Shown here: in pieces, positions 63,041 to 64,000 of the stretch | Numbering within the stretch: the first letter of the stretch is position 1 | Layout: every line of letters begins with the position of its first letter | NCBI GenBank assembly: GCA_027019165.1 | Contig: JALUXC010000012.1 | Coordinates: forward strand, 186,001 to 250,000 | Source of the DNA: Pseudophaeobacter sp. | GTDB taxonomy: Bacteria; Pseudomonadota; Alphaproteobacteria; Rhodobacterales; Rhodobacteraceae | Reading direction: 5' to 3' | Length of the DNA stretch: 64,000 nt | Notes under the pieces: generated by a model | Database searches by the model: none | What the model was told of the DNA's origin: nothing | What the model saw: only the letters and a program-made list of their open reading frames with translations | Translations under genes and position numbers: made by a program

Positions 63041-63429
63041 GCCTGAAAGACGCCGCAACCGCCGTTCGTGAAAATGCCCATGCGCCTTATTCCAATTTCA
63101 AGGTCGGGGCCGCCATCCGCGCCGCCTCGGGCACGGTCTATGTGGGCTGCAACGTGGAAAACGCGGCCTACCCGGAAGGCACCTGCGCCGAGGCGGGTGC
63201 CATTGCTGCCATGGTCGCCGCTGGCGAGAAAGAACTGACCGAGGTCTATGTGATCGCGGATTGCCCTCAGCCGGTGCCGCCTTGCGGAGGCTGCCGCCAG
63301 AAACTGGCGGAATTCGGCGCGGGCGATGTGCCGGTGACCATGGGCACCACCCGCGGCGCCGAGCGTGCCAGTACCATTGCCGACCTCTTGCCGGGTGCGT
63401 TTGAAACCAGCTTCATGGAGGGCAAGTAA
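63037..63429 (+). CDS. cdd: Cytidine deaminase
   Basis: A 130-residue zinc enzyme deaminating cytidine and deoxycytidine to uridine derivatives. The motifs GCNVENAAYPEGTCAEAGAI (with catalytic Glu in CAE) and PCGGCRQ hold the zinc ligands Cys and Cys-Cys. Overlaps the cupin gene start-stop and is seven bases ahead of deoA, so the three form a pyrimidine salvage operon. Confidence 0.95.
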   Translation: MSLKDAATAVRENAHAPYSNFKVGAAIRAASGTVYVGCNVENAAYPEGTCAEAGAIAAMVAAGEKELTEVYVIADCPQPVPPCGGCRQKLAEFGAGDVPVTMGTTRGAERASTIADLLPGAFETSFMEGK

Positions 63430-63435
63430 CCCGCA

Positions 63436-64000
63436 ATGGATGCGCGCGCGATCAATGCCGCCCTGCGCCGGGGCGAAACGCCAAAGGATGCCGATCTCAG
63501 CTGGTTTGCCAAAGGTCTGGCCAATGGCGATGTCAGTGATGCTCAGGCCGGGGCCTTTGCCATGGCGGTCTGCCTACAAGGGCTCAGTCCCGAAGGGCGC
63601 CGGGCCCTGACGCTTGCCATGCGCGACAGCGGCGATGTGTTGACATGGGATCTGGACGGGCCGGTGCTCGACAAGCACTCCACTGGCGGGGTGGGGGATT
63701 GCGTATCGCTTCTGTTGGCGCCTGCGCTGGCGGAATGTGGGTCTTATGTGCCGATGATTTCGGGGCGCGGCCTCGGGCATACGGGCGGCACGCTTGACAA
63801 GATGGAAGCGATCCCCGGCGTCTCAACCAACGTCAGCGAAGAGCGCCTGCACGAGATGATGCGCGATGTGGGCTGCGCCATCGTTGGGGCAACCTCGCAG
63901 ATCGCCCCGGCCGACAAGCGCCTATATGCGATCCGCGATGTGACAGCCACGGTCGAGAGCCTTGATCTGATCACCGCCTCGATCCTCTCCAAGAAACTCG
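63436..64000 (+). CDS. deoA: Thymidine phosphorylase, N-terminal part (3' end outside window)
   Basis: The first 188 residues of a pyrimidine-nucleoside phosphorylase that converts thymidine or uridine to base and (deoxy)ribose-1-phosphate. [24 protein letters not shown] is the phosphate-binding signature, followed by [22 protein letters not shown]. It starts six bases after cdd. The coding sequence continues beyond the window, so only the N-terminus is described; the product could be DeoA or the related Pdp. Confidence 0.93.
   Translation, partial: MDARAINAALRRGETPKDADLSWFAKGLANGDVSDAQAGAFAMAVCLQGLSPEGRRALTLAMRDSGDVLTWDLDGPVLDKHSTGGVGDCVSLLLAPALAECGSYVPMISGRGLGHTGGTLDKMEAIPGVSTNVSEERLHEMMRDVGCAIVGATSQIAPADKRLYAIRDVTATVESLDLITASILSKKL

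Overview
The window looks like a chromosomal segment of an alphaproteobacterium of the Rhodobacteraceae, most probably the marine Roseobacter group. The evidence is the high G+C content, the gene orders (DUF177-rpmF-plsX-fabH-ihfA-merR, SPOR-nagZ-scpA-scpB, lptF-lptG-lptD-surA-pdxA-rsmA, prfA-prmC-DUF4167), the two-domain dCTP deaminase, the Fur/Mur-type regulator, an OlsB-type aminolipid acyltransferase and tandem agmatinase-like genes. Most of it is dense housekeeping DNA. I see no insertion sequence, prophage, CRISPR array or rRNA.

Layout. 1-1141: end of an FAD monooxygenase and exonuclease III. 1526-4078: an accessory cluster with a 119-residue peptide carrying five copies of a LFSSGSAP motif, a helical protein of unknown function and an EamA transporter. 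4125-12729: erpA, dgt, argS, a SPOR protein, nagZ, scpA/scpB and a two-domain dCTP deaminase. 12845-18186 (minus strand): tRNA-Pro(GGG) and the phospholipid/fatty-acid block merR-like, ihfA, fabH, plsX, rpmF, DUF177. 18298-23653: a BamE lipoprotein, an OlsB/GlsB-like acyltransferase, an ABC-F ATPase, an SDR, a FemAB-like protein and a 49-residue membrane peptide. 23963-34470: tyrS, anmK, DUF985 cupin, selO, two EamA transporters, an endonuclease-like protein, a DEAD-box helicase, fur and DUF5946. 34630-43568: enolase with a probable operator pair, small proteins, nucleoside hydrolase, mazG, an M20 amidohydrolase and two adjacent agmatinases. 43654-47494: release factor 1, its methylase and neighbours. 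47507-57194: 16S rRNA methylation, pyridoxine synthesis, LPS transport, pepA and holC. 57214-64000: a GGDEF-EAL protein, NADP malic enzyme, and a cupin-cdd-deoA operon that runs off the window.

Working together. Envelope genes dominate (lptDFG, surA, bamE, plsX/fabH, nagZ, anmK). NagZ and AnmK both serve peptidoglycan recycling. The nucleoside hydrolase, cytidine deaminase and thymidine phosphorylase serve nucleoside salvage. MazG, Dgt and dCTP deaminase act on the nucleotide pool.

The best candidate for an undescribed system is 1526-4078: repeat peptide, helical protein and transporter, with the last two joined by an ATGA overlap. It has the layout of a multi-core precursor peptide locus, but no known maturation enzyme is recognisable, so this is inference. 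Other non-genic signals are a family of about 75-110 bp intergenic palindromic elements (three clear copies), an orphan terminator suggesting a small RNA near 36300-36417, and a promoter-like region with a perfect 16-bp palindrome and a perfect CtrA-type box between two convergent genes near 21571-21709.
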